Counted from the stretch's first letter, positions 9,204-18,274 are shown. The stretch: 64,000 nt of DNA from Helicobacteraceae bacterium (GCA_013138865.1 WTBY01000017.1:62001-126000), one strand, 5' to 3'. The notes: generated by a model from the letters alone, not told the origin. A program made the numbers and translations.

Positions 9204-9959
9204 TTATGTATCCTGATACTTTGCATTAAATTCTTTATTTACATATTCTTCTTTTAAAATATTGAAGAATTTATTTTTATTCAATAAGTGGCACTCGTTT
9301 AATATCTTTTTATAGTCATCTTCAAAATTTTCTACACTTTCCATATATGTATCTATATCGACAATAGAACCTTTTAATTGCTTATTATTAACTTTAAATG
9401 CAGAATTATTTGAAATAACAATATTATGATAAAATCCACTTTCTTGAAAGTTTCTTGAAAACTGTATCTTTTCATTCAAACCTAAATTTTCTTCTTCTTT
9501 TGAACTAACTTTATATTCTGTATTTTCAAATATATTTGACCCAAAAAAATCTGTATATCTAATAGCAAATCTTGTTACTCTATCAATTAAGGCACTTTCA
9601 AATATTTTAGAATAGATGCCTAAAATTTCTTCTTCTATGTATTCCGTCCAGCCTGGATATTCATTATGTTCAGTTTTATGAAATGCTATTGCTATTACCT
9701 TTGGACCAACTAAGATTTTTAAACTCTTAGATTCATCGTAAAATTCATAATGAGGTGCAAAGATTAAACTAGGGTCTCTATCTCTGATATCATTTGGAAT
9801 TTGAAGTACAGGTAATTTTTTAAACTTCTTATATTCTTTTGACAATAATGGATAGATAATACCAAAAACTGCCTCACCAGGGACAGAAGAAATAAATTTA
9901 ATTTCTACAACCGCAGACACTATTGGTGTTGGTTCAAGTTTTATTGGAATTTTTTGCAC
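9204..9959 (-). CDS. TIGR04255 family protein, first gene of accessory cassette
   Basis: The start is GTG at 9959, preceded by AAGGA at a good distance. The 251-residue protein shows the features I associate with the sporadically distributed TIGR04255 family: an N-terminal PTPIVSAVVEIKF, a central GPKVIAIAF, YPGWTEYIEEEI and RVTRFAIRYTDFFG. The biochemical role of that family is not established. It heads a tight three-gene operon (one-base and six-base gaps). The DNA of the whole operon nearly lacks GATC, unlike its neighbours, which suggests recent acquisition. Cytosolic, no membrane segment. Confidence 0.8.
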   Translation of the reverse strand: MQKIPIKLEPTPIVSAVVEIKFISSVPGEAVFGIIYPLLSKEYKKFKKLPVLQIPNDIRDRDPSLIFAPHYEFYDESKSLKILVGPKVIAIAFHKTEHNEYPGWTEYIEEEILGIYSKIFESALIDRVTRFAIRYTDFFGSNIFENTEYKVSSKEEENLGLNEKIQFSRNFQESGFYHNIVISNNSAFKVNNKQLKGSIVDIDTYMESVENFEDDYKKILNECHLLNKNKFFNILKEEYVNKEFNAKYQDT

Positions 9960-9977
9960 TTTTTATCCTTATTTTGT

Positions 9978-9983
9978 ATTATA
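9978..9983 (-). promoter_or_regulatory. -10 box of the accessory cassette promoter
   Basis: TATAAT on the minus strand lies 18 bases before the GTG of the TIGR04255 gene, with an AT-rich upstream stretch and no clear -35 box, as is usual for sigma70 promoters in this group. It would give a short leader with the AAGGA ribosome site. Confidence 0.5.
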
Positions 9984-10020
9984 CCTAATTTATTTACTAA
10001 TATATTCCCCATTTTAAAAT

Positions 10021-10323
10021 TTAGTTAAAACCTTTAAACTTCTTTGCTTCATCTTTTTTGGCTTCTTGTTCTACTTGAAGTTCATCTTTATAACTTTTTA
10101 CGCCTTTAAATAGTGCGCCAAAAGATCCAAAAATGCTACTTGGGTTTTTAGGTGGTGGTGGAGTTCCAAAGCGATCATCGCCTAGTAAGTAAGCTTTTCT
10201 ATATTTTCTAGGTATTTTTTCATGTACGACTAAGTAACTAACTTCTGCTTTTATACACTTGTCCATTAAGTTATACATCTTTAACCTTTTTTTCTCTGTT
10301 GAGACTTTTTTAGCAAATTTCAT
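10021..10323 (-). CDS. Hypothetical basic protein
   Basis: This 100-residue protein is strongly basic. It has a helical N-terminal half (KKVSTEKKRLKMYNLMDKC), a central KIPRKYRKAYLLGDDRFG, a proline run (TPPPPKNPSS) and a charged helical tail (KDELQVEQEAKKDEAKKFK). No signal peptide or known domain is recognised. It is divergent from addA with a 37-base gap that must contain both promoters. GATC appears in it (GCGATCATCG), so it looks like part of the host backbone rather than the adjacent cassette. Confidence 0.65.
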   Translation of the reverse strand: MKFAKKVSTEKKRLKMYNLMDKCIKAEVSYLVVHEKIPRKYRKAYLLGDDRFGTPPPPKNPSSIFGSFGALFKGVKSYKDELQVEQEAKKDEAKKFKGFN

Positions 10324-10348
10324 ACCTTTTTTTAACTCTCTTTTTTGA

Positions 10349-10354
10349 TATACT
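10349..10354 (+). promoter_or_regulatory. -10 box immediately before addA (leaderless candidate)
   Basis: TATACT is followed by exactly six bases (tctttt) and then the addA ATG. No Shine-Dalgarno sequence is present in between. A transcript starting at the usual distance would begin at or next to the A of ATG. Confidence 0.45.
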
Positions 10355-10360
10355 TCTTTT

Positions 10361-13081
10361 ATGTATAAAGATTTTCCTCATTTTTTAGCTTATGAAGCAA
10401 GTGCTGGTAGTGGCAAGACATTTAACCTTGTTGTTCGTTACTTAGCACTTCTTTTTATGGGTGTTGAAGCTAAAAAAATACTTACCCTTACTTTTACTAA
10501 CAAAGCTTCAAACGAGATGCAAGAGCGTATAGTTAAAACTCTTAAAACTTTGGACTCAAGAGATGAGTTAGCTGTAATTGCAAAACTTTGCAACATTAAA
10601 GAGAGTGAGCTTTTAGAAAAACGTGCAGATGTTTTAGAGAAGTTTTTAAGCTCAGAGACAAAAATAATGACAATTGACAAGTTCTTTGCACTTATTTTGA
10701 GAAAGTTTTCACTTCATTTAGGGCTTATGCCAAACTTTAACACTTATGAGTCTCAACACAAAATAAAACTTCTTTCACGCTTTTTAAATGAAGTTATGAT
10801 CGCAAATAAAGAAGAGTCACTTATAAACTTAACACTTATGGCAAAAGAGAGAGTTAGTGACATATTTTCACTTTTAGATGAGTTGTATTTAAAACAACAT
10901 GAGATGAGTGGTTTTGTTTACGAGAGCCGTGACTATATAAATTTTGAAAATAGTGCGATGAGTGAGTTAAATAGTTTAAGTACTATGGTTCATGCACATA
11001 AAGCTTCTTCTACAACTGCTAAAAATGGTGTAATTGCTAAAGACTTTAAAGAGCTATCAGCAAAGAGTTGGATCTCAAAAGAGAGTTTGAATTATAGAAC
11101 TTTTACTAAATGTTACTCGATCGAAATGGATCAACACTTACACGCTATTCAAGGTTTTATGGAACAAGCTTTCAAAGCAAAAGAGCAGAGTTTTTTCTAT
11201 GAAGTTAGCTCACTACTCTCTATTTATGAAAAGTCTAAAATGGCGATCGCAAAGAGTGACAATGAGTTAGGGTTTGATGACATAACAAACCTTACCTATA
11301 CACTTCTAAATAAAATGGAAGATAGTGAGTTTCTGTACTTTAGACTTGACGCTACGATCGATCATATTTTACTAGATGAGTTTCAAGACACAAGCATTAT
11401 TCAGTTTGATGTTTTAGCTCCGCTTGTAACTGAGATCCACTCTGGAGAAGGTGTAAAAAAAGATGGAAGTTTCTTTTTTGTTGGCGATGTTAAACAGTCT
11501 ATATACCGTTTTCGTGGCGGAGTAAGTGAACTATTTGGTGAAGTAGCACACTCTTATGATGTAAAGGTTGAGCCACTTGTCACTAACTACCGATCACAAC
11601 GCGCTGTTGTTGAGTTTGTAAATGATGTGTTCAGAGATAAAATAGCAAACTATAAAGATCAAGTTGTAAAACCAAAAGCTAAGAGTGGTTATGTTGAAGT
11701 TATTAGCTCAGATGAGCCTTTAGAGTCTACTTTAAAAACAGTACGCAAATTAATAGAGCTTGGCTCACCATTAGAGCAGATCGCTATTCTTTGTGCAACT
11801 AATGCAGATGGAGCTAGAGTTGAGCACATTTTAAAAGAGGCTGGTATTTTAGTTGTTACTGAGACAACTTCAAAACTTTTAGCACAACGTAATATAGTTG
11901 CGATCATAGAATACTTCAAATACTGTTATTTTGAAGAGCAGATCTACAAAGAGAACTTTTTTGCAATTTTAGAGAGAGAAGTAACTGATCTCGCAAAATT
12001 TAATGTAAACACCAACACTCTACTTAGTGCAACAAAATATGTAATCGAAAAATATGAGCTTTTTAGTGGTGACATAAACTACTTACGTTTTTTAAATACG
12101 ATCACTTCTTTTAAAGATATAGAGCAGTTTCTATATGAGAGCGATCGTGACTCAACAGCCTCTGCTCAACTTGAACTTAAAGGTGTAAGAGTTTTAACTA
12201 TTCATAAGTCAAAAGGTTTGGAGTTTAAAAATGTGATCGTAATGGATCGAACAACTCGTCCAAAACCAAGAAATGAGATGTTAATTTATGACTATGATGG
12301 AATAAAACTAAAAAATATTTACCTGCGTCAGAAGGGACGTGACACTTTAGACAGAGCCTACGAAGAAGCACTAAACAAAGAAAAAGAGTTAGTAGAAATT
12401 GATAATTTAAATGCGCTATATGTCGCATTTACAAGAGCTGAAAACTCACTTTTTGTGATCCAAAAGTCTAAAGAGTCTCAGTTTAAACTACTTGGCTTAA
12501 CACACAGTTCTCGTGGTGAGCTAGTTATAGAAAAAGAAGAGGCTATTTTACACTCTACACCTAACAAGTTAGAGTATGAGGCTATAAGCTATGGTGTTCA
12601 AAGTGAGATCATAAAAACAACCAATGAAGACGAGAAGGACTTAAGTGCGATCGAGTTTGGGTTAGCTCTTCACTACACACTAGAGATGATGAGTTTGTTT
12701 ACACTGCAAGCTCTCCATTCTGCACTAAAGAGTACACAAAACCGCTTTGGATCTTTTTTAGATGAGAAGAGTTTTAATGATCTTTTTACGAGAACTAGCC
12801 TGCTTATAGAAAATAAAGAGTTTCAAAACTTTGTAAGTAGCGGTAAAATTTACAAAGAGAGAGCTTTTACTATTAACAAAGAGTTGCGATATATAGACCT
12901 TATGATCGAAAAAGATGAGAATATAGTCATAATAGACTACAAGAGTTCAAAAAACTTTCATGATAAAAACTTAGCTCAAGTAAGTTTTTACAAAAGCTCT
13001 GTTGAGCATATAACTGGTAAAAAAGTTAGTGCTTATTTGTGCTATATTTTAAGTTCTAGCGTCAAGTTAGTTGAAGTATAG
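10361..13081 (+). CDS. addA: AddA/RecB-like helicase-nuclease subunit
   Basis: This 906-residue UvrD-superfamily helicase has Walker A ASAGSGKT at residues 13-20, TLTFTNKASNEM just after it, Walker B HILLDEFQDTS near 337, motif III FFVGDVKQSIYRFRGG near 375, LVTNYRSQ near 407, and VRVLTIHKSKGLEF near 608. The C-terminal PD-(D/E)XK nuclease core is IVIIDYKSS near 857. It should unwind and resect double-strand breaks with AddB. AddB is encoded about 27 kb away on the other strand, so the pair is not an operon, as is known for Helicobacter. Shorter than Bacillus AddA. Rich in GATC and CGATCG sites. Confidence 0.92.
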   Translation: MYKDFPHFLAYEASAGSGKTFNLVVRYLALLFMGVEAKKILTLTFTNKASNEMQERIVKTLKTLDSRDELAVIAKLCNIKESELLEKRADVLEKFLSSETKIMTIDKFFALILRKFSLHLGLMPNFNTYESQHKIKLLSRFLNEVMIANKEESLINLTLMAKERVSDIFSLLDELYLKQHEMSGFVYESRDYINFENSAMSELNSLSTMVHAHKASSTTAKNGVIAKDFKELSAKSWISKESLNYRTFTKCYSIEMDQHLHAIQGFMEQAFKAKEQSFFYEVSSLLSIYEKSKMAIAKSDNELGFDDITNLTYTLLNKMEDSEFLYFRLDATIDHILLDEFQDTSIIQFDVLAPLVTEIHSGEGVKKDGSFFFVGDVKQSIYRFRGGVSELFGEVAHSYDVKVEPLVTNYRSQRAVVEFVNDVFRDKIANYKDQVVKPKAKSGYVEVISSDEPLESTLKTVRKLIELGSPLEQIAILCATNADGARVEHILKEAGILVVTETTSKLLAQRNIVAIIEYFKYCYFEEQIYKENFFAILEREVTDLAKFNVNTNTLLSATKYVIEKYELFSGDINYLRFLNTITSFKDIEQFLYESDRDSTASAQLELKGVRVLTIHKSKGLEFKNVIVMDRTTRPKPRNEMLIYDYDGIKLKNIYLRQKGRDTLDRAYEEALNKEKELVEIDNLNALYVAFTRAENSLFVIQKSKESQFKLLGLTHSSRGELVIEKEEAILHSTPNKLEYEAISYGVQSEIIKTTNEDEKDLSAIEFGLALHYTLEMMSLFTLQALHSALKSTQNRFGSFLDEKSFNDLFTRTSLLIENKEFQNFVSSGKIYKERAFTINKELRYIDLMIEKDENIVIIDYKSSKNFHDKNLAQVSFYKSSVEHITGKKVSAYLCYILSSSVKLVEV

Positions 13082-13136
13082 TAATTTCTTTTTTCTATGA
13101 TATACTTGCAAAATTCTGTGTATTTAAGGGACATTA

Positions 13137-13283
13137 ATGGCTGTTGATAAAGCTTGTGATAACAAAAAATGTATGAAAAGTGAAGAGTGTGCTCGTTATG
13201 AAGCATTTTTAAATGGTGACCAAAACTATAAAACGTTCAAGGGTACTGAAGCTAAAGCTTGTGGTCAGTTTATAAAGAGTTAG
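13137..13283 (+). CDS. Small four-cysteine protein
   Basis: The 48-residue ORF starts MAVDKACDNKKC and has Cys at positions 7, 12, 18 and 42 (C-x4-C-x5-C-x23-C). An AAGGG ribosome site lies six bases before the ATG, and a TATACT-like box lies about 35 bases upstream. The conserved-looking Cys spacing suggests a small metal- or iron-sulfur-binding protein or a disulfide-stabilised one. There is no signal peptide, so it is likely cytosolic and metal-binding is favoured. It sits between addA and a convergent secreted protein. Family not recognised. Confidence 0.7.
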   Translation: MAVDKACDNKKCMKSEECARYEAFLNGDQNYKTFKGTEAKACGQFIKS

Positions 13284-13305
13284 TTTTTAACTACTTTATA
13301 AACTT

Positions 13306-13560
13306 CTAGTCATAAACATCATCCATATCCATGTCATCTACTTCTATGTCGGGGACTGAGTCTAGTGTATCTCTATTTACCTCAGCTGATTTAAAATCAT
13401 AATTGTGCGTTGAGTAAAAAATTTGCTCTTTTGCATACTTTTTCTCTTTATCCATCGCTTTTTTAAGCTCTATAGCTTCTCTTTTTTTCTGTTCAGAATC
13501 TTTAACATCAGTTGCTAAAAGTAGAGAGTTGAATATAAATATTAGTAGTATTAATTTCAT
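13306..13560 (-). CDS. Small secreted acidic protein
   Basis: This 84-residue protein begins with a signal peptide (MKLILLIFIFNSLLLATD) probably cleaved after residue 16-17. The mature part is a charged helix (KKREAIELKKAMDKEKKYAKE) ending in a very acidic tail DIEVDDMDMDDVYD, which could bind cations. A PerR-box-like palindrome lies 25-39 bases upstream of its ATG, so peroxide or iron control is possible. AAGG lies before the ATG. No family is recognised. Confidence 0.7.
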   Translation of the reverse strand: MKLILLIFIFNSLLLATDVKDSEQKKREAIELKKAMDKEKKYAKEQIFYSTHNYDFKSAEVNRDTLDSVPDIEVDDMDMDDVYD

Positions 13561-13584
13561 TTAGGTTCAACCTTTTTTATTTCA

Positions 13585-13599
13585 TTATAATTATTATAA
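13585..13599. promoter_or_regulatory. PerR-box-like operator
   Basis: TTATAATTATTATAA is a perfect 7-1-7 inverted repeat and equals the consensus known for the Bacillus PerR box. Its central 11 bases ATAATTATTAT are also the core of the palindrome between perR and the peroxidase gene at 28.66 kb. It lies just upstream of the secreted acidic protein gene (minus strand). AT richness makes single sites weak evidence; the shared core strengthens it. Confidence 0.5.
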
Positions 13600-13630
13600 A
13601 TTAAAATTAAGTTAAAAAACTAAACTATGT

Positions 13631-13696
13631 TTATACTCTAATACCTAAGTCTTTAAGAATATTTCTAATCATTAAACTTTTTTCTTGCTCGCTCAT
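13631..13696 (-). CDS. Possible 21-residue ORF
   Basis: MSEQEKSLMIRNILKDLGIRV reads from an ATG at 13696 preceded by AAAGGA eight bases upstream. The peptide looks like a charged amphipathic helix. It lies in the 309-base spacer between the secreted acidic protein and the chemoreceptor gene. Apart from this ORF and the operator at 13585, that spacer holds only very AT-rich sequence with a TATAAT-like box and GAGG before the chemoreceptor start. Whether the ORF is real is uncertain. Confidence 0.3.
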   Translation of the reverse strand: MSEQEKSLMIRNILKDLGIRV

Positions 13697-13869
13697 TTAC
13701 TAATCCTTTAGTTAAGTTAGTAAAATATTAACTAATATTTAAACTTTTAGTAAAAAATATTGCATTTTGTCATATTTTTAGTTATAAATAATAAATAATA
13801 AATAATAATTTAAAATTAAGTTTTAAAAGTATAGAATAAATAAATTATAATAAATAGTGAGGTATTTAA

Positions 13870-14937
13870 ATGTTTGGTAATAGTGCAAAAATTGCAGAAT
13901 TAGAGAGCAGTCATGCTAAGGAAATGGAAAAGTTAAGTCAAGAGAATGAAGATCTAAGAGCTAGAATAGCTCAATTAGAGACTCCAGTTGAAACTGTAGA
14001 CACACAAAAAGATGGTTTTGTTGATACTCTTTTAGCAAGTTATGAGAATGGTAACAAGTTCTTACAAACTACTGTTGACTCATCACTTCTTATGTTAGGT
14101 GATATTAACATCCTAAATGAGACAAATACAGAGCAGATGTTAGATGTTGAAAAAGAGACTTCTAGTATAGCTAACACAATAGATACTATTCAAGAACACT
14201 CAAATGCTCTAGGTAATGATGCTACTTCTTTAAATGATAGTGTTGTCTCTATTGCTGAAATTATTAACCTAATTAAAGATATCTCCGATCAGACTAACCT
14301 TTTAGCACTAAATGCTGCGATCGAAGCTGCTCGCGCAGGTGAGCATGGTCGTGGTTTTGCAGTTGTTGCGGACGAAGTAAGAAAACTAGCTGAGCGTACT
14401 CAAAAAGCTACACAAGAGATCGAGATTAACATCAATGGTCTTAAACAAAACTCTAACTCAATGATGGAAATTAGTACTACTTTCCAAGACGAGACAAGCA
14501 AAGTTATGGAAATTTTAGATATTTTCAATACAAACATTCAAAATGTTGTTTCCAACTCTAGTACTATTAAAGACAAAACTCAGTATGTTACTGACGAGCT
14601 TCAAGTAAATGTTGGTAAAATTGACCACATTGGTCTAAAAGTTCAAACTTATAAAGCACTTATAACAGGTACACAAGCTGACATCATTGATGAAAATAGT
14701 TGTAGATTTGGCAAGTGGTATTCGGATGCTGCTAGCACGTTCTTAAAAGGTAATTCTTCATTACCAGCTATTACTAAGCACCATACAAATGTTCACCAAG
14801 GCTTAAAAGAGTCTATATCACTAAATGAAGCTAGCAAATATAAAGAAGCATTAGCTCGTATTCGTGATGTTGAAGTTTCTAGTGAAGATGCTTTCTTAGA
14901 TCTATTTAGTGCTGTAAAAGCATCTCAAAGTAGTTAA
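13870..14937 (+). CDS. Soluble TlpD-like chemoreceptor with CZB zinc-binding domain
   Basis: The 355-residue protein has no membrane segment. Residues about 5-40 form a coiled coil, then a methyl-accepting signalling region with the hairpin tip [20 protein letters not shown] followed by [18 protein letters not shown] (about 140-178). The C-terminus is a chemoreceptor zinc-binding (CZB) domain: His near 252 (DHIGLK), CRFGKWY near 277, and His near 303 and 310. This layout is that of TlpD, a cytosolic receptor reported to sense oxidants and energy state. GAGG precedes the ATG. It is followed by a response regulator and a two-component pair, so the block looks like a sensory cluster. Confidence 0.9.
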   Translation: MFGNSAKIAELESSHAKEMEKLSQENEDLRARIAQLETPVETVDTQKDGFVDTLLASYENGNKFLQTTVDSSLLMLGDINILNETNTEQMLDVEKETSSIANTIDTIQEHSNALGNDATSLNDSVVSIAEIINLIKDISDQTNLLALNAAIEAARAGEHGRGFAVVADEVRKLAERTQKATQEIEININGLKQNSNSMMEISTTFQDETSKVMEILDIFNTNIQNVVSNSSTIKDKTQYVTDELQVNVGKIDHIGLKVQTYKALITGTQADIIDENSCRFGKWYSDAASTFLKGNSSLPAITKHHTNVHQGLKESISLNEASKYKEALARIRDVEVSSEDAFLDLFSAVKASQSS

Positions 14938-14946
14938 TAACCTATA

Positions 14947-15672
14947 GTGCTAACAAATGCTAATCTTAGTAAAGTAGTTGAAACGACTCAGCATTTAAAA
15001 CTTCTCTATGTAGAAGATAACAAAGAAGCGAGGGAGTCAACACTCTTAATGCTTCAAAACTTTTTTGAAAATATAGTTACAGCTTCTAATGGAGCTGAAG
15101 CTCTTACTTTATACAAAAACCACTTCACTCAAACAAATAACTATTTTGACCTAGTTCTTAGTGATATTCAGATGCCGCAACTTGATGGTATAGGTCTAAG
15201 CAAAGCAATATATGAAATTAACAAAAATCAAAAAATAGTTATTGTCTCTGCTTATAGTGACAAAGAGTACCTAATAGAACTTATAAATATGGGAGTAGAT
15301 GGTTTTATGCAAAAACCTATCTCACTAGTTCAACTCTCAGATGTTATAAAAAATATTTCTCATTATTTTGAAAATTATGGTACACAACTAAATGATGGCT
15401 TTGTTTATAACCTCTCAAGTGGAATTCTTTTTAAAAATAGCAAAAAAGTAGAGCTACATAGTAGTGAAATAAAACTATTAGAACTTCTTTTTTCAGACAC
15501 TAACAAAAGCTTTTCGATGATCGATATTTTTAACCATATATTTTATGATAAACCTGAAAAAGAGTTTAGCTCAGACGCTATAAGAGCACTCATAAAAAGA
15601 GTAAGAGCAAAGCTACCTAAGAACTTAATACTAAATAGTAGAACTCTAGGCTATAGTATAAACATAGATTAA
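14947..15672 (+). CDS. OmpR-type response regulator
   Basis: The 241-residue protein has a receiver domain (LKLLYVEDNKEAR; phosphoacceptor Asp in LVLSDIQMPQLDG; Lys in MQKPIS) and a C-terminal winged-helix DNA-binding domain (VELHSSEIKLLELLF, AIRALIKRVRAKLP, TLGYSIN). The start is a GTG at 14947, nine bases after the chemoreceptor stop; no other start would keep the first receiver strand. It is 16 bases before the kinase gene and most likely its cognate regulator. The target genes are unknown. Confidence 0.87.
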   Translation: MLTNANLSKVVETTQHLKLLYVEDNKEARESTLLMLQNFFENIVTASNGAEALTLYKNHFTQTNNYFDLVLSDIQMPQLDGIGLSKAIYEINKNQKIVIVSAYSDKEYLIELINMGVDGFMQKPISLVQLSDVIKNISHYFENYGTQLNDGFVYNLSSGILFKNSKKVELHSSEIKLLELLFSDTNKSFSMIDIFNHIFYDKPEKEFSSDAIRALIKRVRAKLPKNLILNSRTLGYSINID

Positions 15673-15688
15673 TTTTATAGGTAGCAAT

Positions 15689-18217
15689 ATGTTAAAAATA
15701 TTTACTCTTTTACTCCTTTTAGTCATTACTACTCATGCTTCACAAAAATTAGAAAAAGTCTCTTTACAGCTTCAGTGGAAACATCAGTTTGAATTTGCTG
15801 GTTTTTATGCAGCTAAAGAGAAAGGCTTTTATAAAGATGTAGGACTTGATGTAGATTTCATAGAGTTCAACAACTCAACCAACATTACACAAATGGTCTT
15901 AGATGACAAAGCTCAGTACGGGATCTCTTACTCTTCGATCGTAGCAGACTACTTAAGTGGGAAACCTGTAGTTCTAATAGCAAACTTTTTCAAACAATCT
16001 CCTTTAATTCTTGTAGCTCAAGAGTATATTAAAACACCAGCTGATCTAAAAGGTAAAAAGGTAATGGGCGTACAAAATCAGGTCTCTAACATTACTATAC
16101 TTAACATGTTAAAAAAATTTAACATTAGCTCTGAAGACGTAGTAATTGCTCCTGCAACTTTTAGTATTGATGATTTTGCAGAAAAAAAATTAGATGCTAT
16201 GCGTATATATACAACAAATGAGCTCTATTATTTAAATAAAAAAAACATACCTTACAGAGTATTTCAACCGCTAATTTATGGATCTAAAGATTATGATTCT
16301 AACCTTTTTACTTCTAAAAAAGAGTTAAAAGAGCACCCTCAAAGAGTTGAAAACTTTAGAAATGCTTCTATAAAAGGGTGGGAGTATGCACTCTCTCATA
16401 AAGATGAAATTATAAAACTTATTCTAGAAAAGTACAACACTCAAAATAAATCTTATGATGCTCTCTCTTTTGAAGCAAGACAGGTTGAAGATATAGTTTT
16501 AGCTGATATTCATAAAGTTGGTAGTGTTGATAAGTTTAGAATTGCAACTATTGCTGACAATTTCATACACTCTAATTTGATAAAAATTAGCAAAGATATT
16601 GATTTAAATAAATTTATATACACAACACAATACGATCAATTAGAACTAACAAAAAAAGAGATCGCTTATTTAAACTCTAAAAATGAAATAACGATGTGTG
16701 TTGATCCCAATTGGATGCCATTAGAAAAGCTAGATAACGGTAAACATATAGGAATGAGTGCTGATTATTTTAAACTTTTTTCCAATCGCATAGGAGTACC
16801 TATTAAAGTAATTAATACTACTTCATGGGAAGAATCACTTAAGTTTTCGAAAGAGAAAAAGTGTGATATTTTATCTCTAGTAATGCCAACCAAAGAGAGA
16901 GAAAAGTATCTAAATTTCACAGCTCCTTATTTAAATATTCCACTAATTTTAGCGACAAAATTAAATGTTCCATTTTTAAATACGCTAGATACTCTAACTA
17001 CACAAAAAATCGGTATTACTAAGGGTTATGCTTTCATAGAAATTTTAAAACATAAATACCCTCTTTTAAATATAATTGAAGTTAAAAATATAAAAGATGG
17101 ACTTAGTAAAGTTAATAGTGGTGAACTCTTTGGTTATGTAGGTGCACTCTCCTCTGTTGGTTATGAGTTTCAACATGAGTTTACAGGTGAACTTAAAATT
17201 TCTGGAAAGTTCGATGAAAAATGGAAGCTAAGTATTGGTGTAAGAGATGATGACATTGATCTTTTAAATATTTTAAATAAAACAGTCAACTCTATAACAG
17301 ATGAACAGAGTCAAAATATTTTAAATAAGTGGGTCTCTATTAAATATGAAAAAGGTATTGACTACAAGTTAGTTAAACAACTTATAGCGTTATTTGTATT
17401 TATTTTATTGATAATTATTTTCTTTTTTATACGAGAGAGAAGATTAGCAAAAAAAATAGAACTTTTAAACAGTTCTTTAGAGCTTCAAGTTGCTCTACAA
17501 GTGAAAGAGATTCAAAAACAAAACGAACAACTTCTAAACCAGTCTCGACTAGCTCAAATGGGAGAGTTAATTAATATGATCGCACATCAGTGGCGACAAC
17601 CGTTAACCGCTATAAGTGCTAGAGTAAATAACCTTTTAGTAAAAGTAATTATGAAAAAAGAGGTAAAAGCAGAACTTTTACAACAAGAACTAGTCTACAT
17701 GGATGAGTATACTCAACACCTCTCAAAAACTATAAATGACTTTAGAGACTTCTTTAGTGAAGGTAAAAAAAGTGAACTTACTACTCTAAAAAATATAGTT
17801 GAAAAAACTCTTAACATAGTTCAACTATCTATAGAGAGTAAAAACATAAAGATCATACTCTCGTATAGTGATGATGTAGAATTTAAAACATTTACCAATG
17901 AAGTGAAGCAAGTTTTACTAAACATTATTAAAAATGCTGAAGATGCTCTTTTAGAAAAAGATATATTTAACCCAACAATAACAATTAATACACTACATAG
18001 AGACAATGTAAAAATTTTAATTATTAGCGACAATGCAGGTGGAATTGATGAAAGCATAATTGATCAAATATTTGAACCGTATTTCTCAACTAAAAAATCT
18101 AAAAATGGTACGGGTTTAGGTCTGTATATGTCAAAAATTATTATAGAAGATCACTGTGGTGGTAAACTGCGTGTTAGAAATATTAATAATGGTGCAGAGT
18201 TTAGTATAGAGTTATGA
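15689..18217 (+). CDS. Sensor histidine kinase with two periplasmic solute-binding domains
   Basis: The 842-residue protein starts with a signal peptide. Residues about 20-240 form an NMT1/THI5-type binding domain (VSLQLQWKHQFEFAGFYAAK, FIEFNNSTN). Residues about 335-545 form an SBP_bac_3 domain (EITMCVDPNWMPLEKL, LNFTAPYLNIPLILA). One membrane segment lies at 565-583. The kinase has MGELINMIAHQWRQPLTAIS (phospho-His near 630) and an ATPase with NIIKNAEDAL, ISDNAGGID and GTGLGLYMSKII. It should sense a periplasmic solute and phosphorylate one or both flanking receiver proteins. The ligand is unknown; NMT1-type domains bind pyrimidine precursors or small anions in other proteins. Confidence 0.9.
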   Translation: MLKIFTLLLLLVITTHASQKLEKVSLQLQWKHQFEFAGFYAAKEKGFYKDVGLDVDFIEFNNSTNITQMVLDDKAQYGISYSSIVADYLSGKPVVLIANFFKQSPLILVAQEYIKTPADLKGKKVMGVQNQVSNITILNMLKKFNISSEDVVIAPATFSIDDFAEKKLDAMRIYTTNELYYLNKKNIPYRVFQPLIYGSKDYDSNLFTSKKELKEHPQRVENFRNASIKGWEYALSHKDEIIKLILEKYNTQNKSYDALSFEARQVEDIVLADIHKVGSVDKFRIATIADNFIHSNLIKISKDIDLNKFIYTTQYDQLELTKKEIAYLNSKNEITMCVDPNWMPLEKLDNGKHIGMSADYFKLFSNRIGVPIKVINTTSWEESLKFSKEKKCDILSLVMPTKEREKYLNFTAPYLNIPLILATKLNVPFLNTLDTLTTQKIGITKGYAFIEILKHKYPLLNIIEVKNIKDGLSKVNSGELFGYVGALSSVGYEFQHEFTGELKISGKFDEKWKLSIGVRDDDIDLLNILNKTVNSITDEQSQNILNKWVSIKYEKGIDYKLVKQLIALFVFILLIIIFFFIRERRLAKKIELLNSSLELQVALQVKEIQKQNEQLLNQSRLAQMGELINMIAHQWRQPLTAISARVNNLLVKVIMKKEVKAELLQQELVYMDEYTQHLSKTINDFRDFFSEGKKSELTTLKNIVEKTLNIVQLSIESKNIKIILSYSDDVEFKTFTNEVKQVLLNIIKNAEDALLEKDIFNPTITINTLHRDNVKILIISDNAGGIDESIIDQIFEPYFSTKKSKNGTGLGLYMSKIIIEDHCGGKLRVRNINNGAEFSIEL

Positions 18218-18274
18218 CACACTCGTGACTCACTAAAGTGATACAATGATGTACATTACTTCAAAGGTCAGCAT

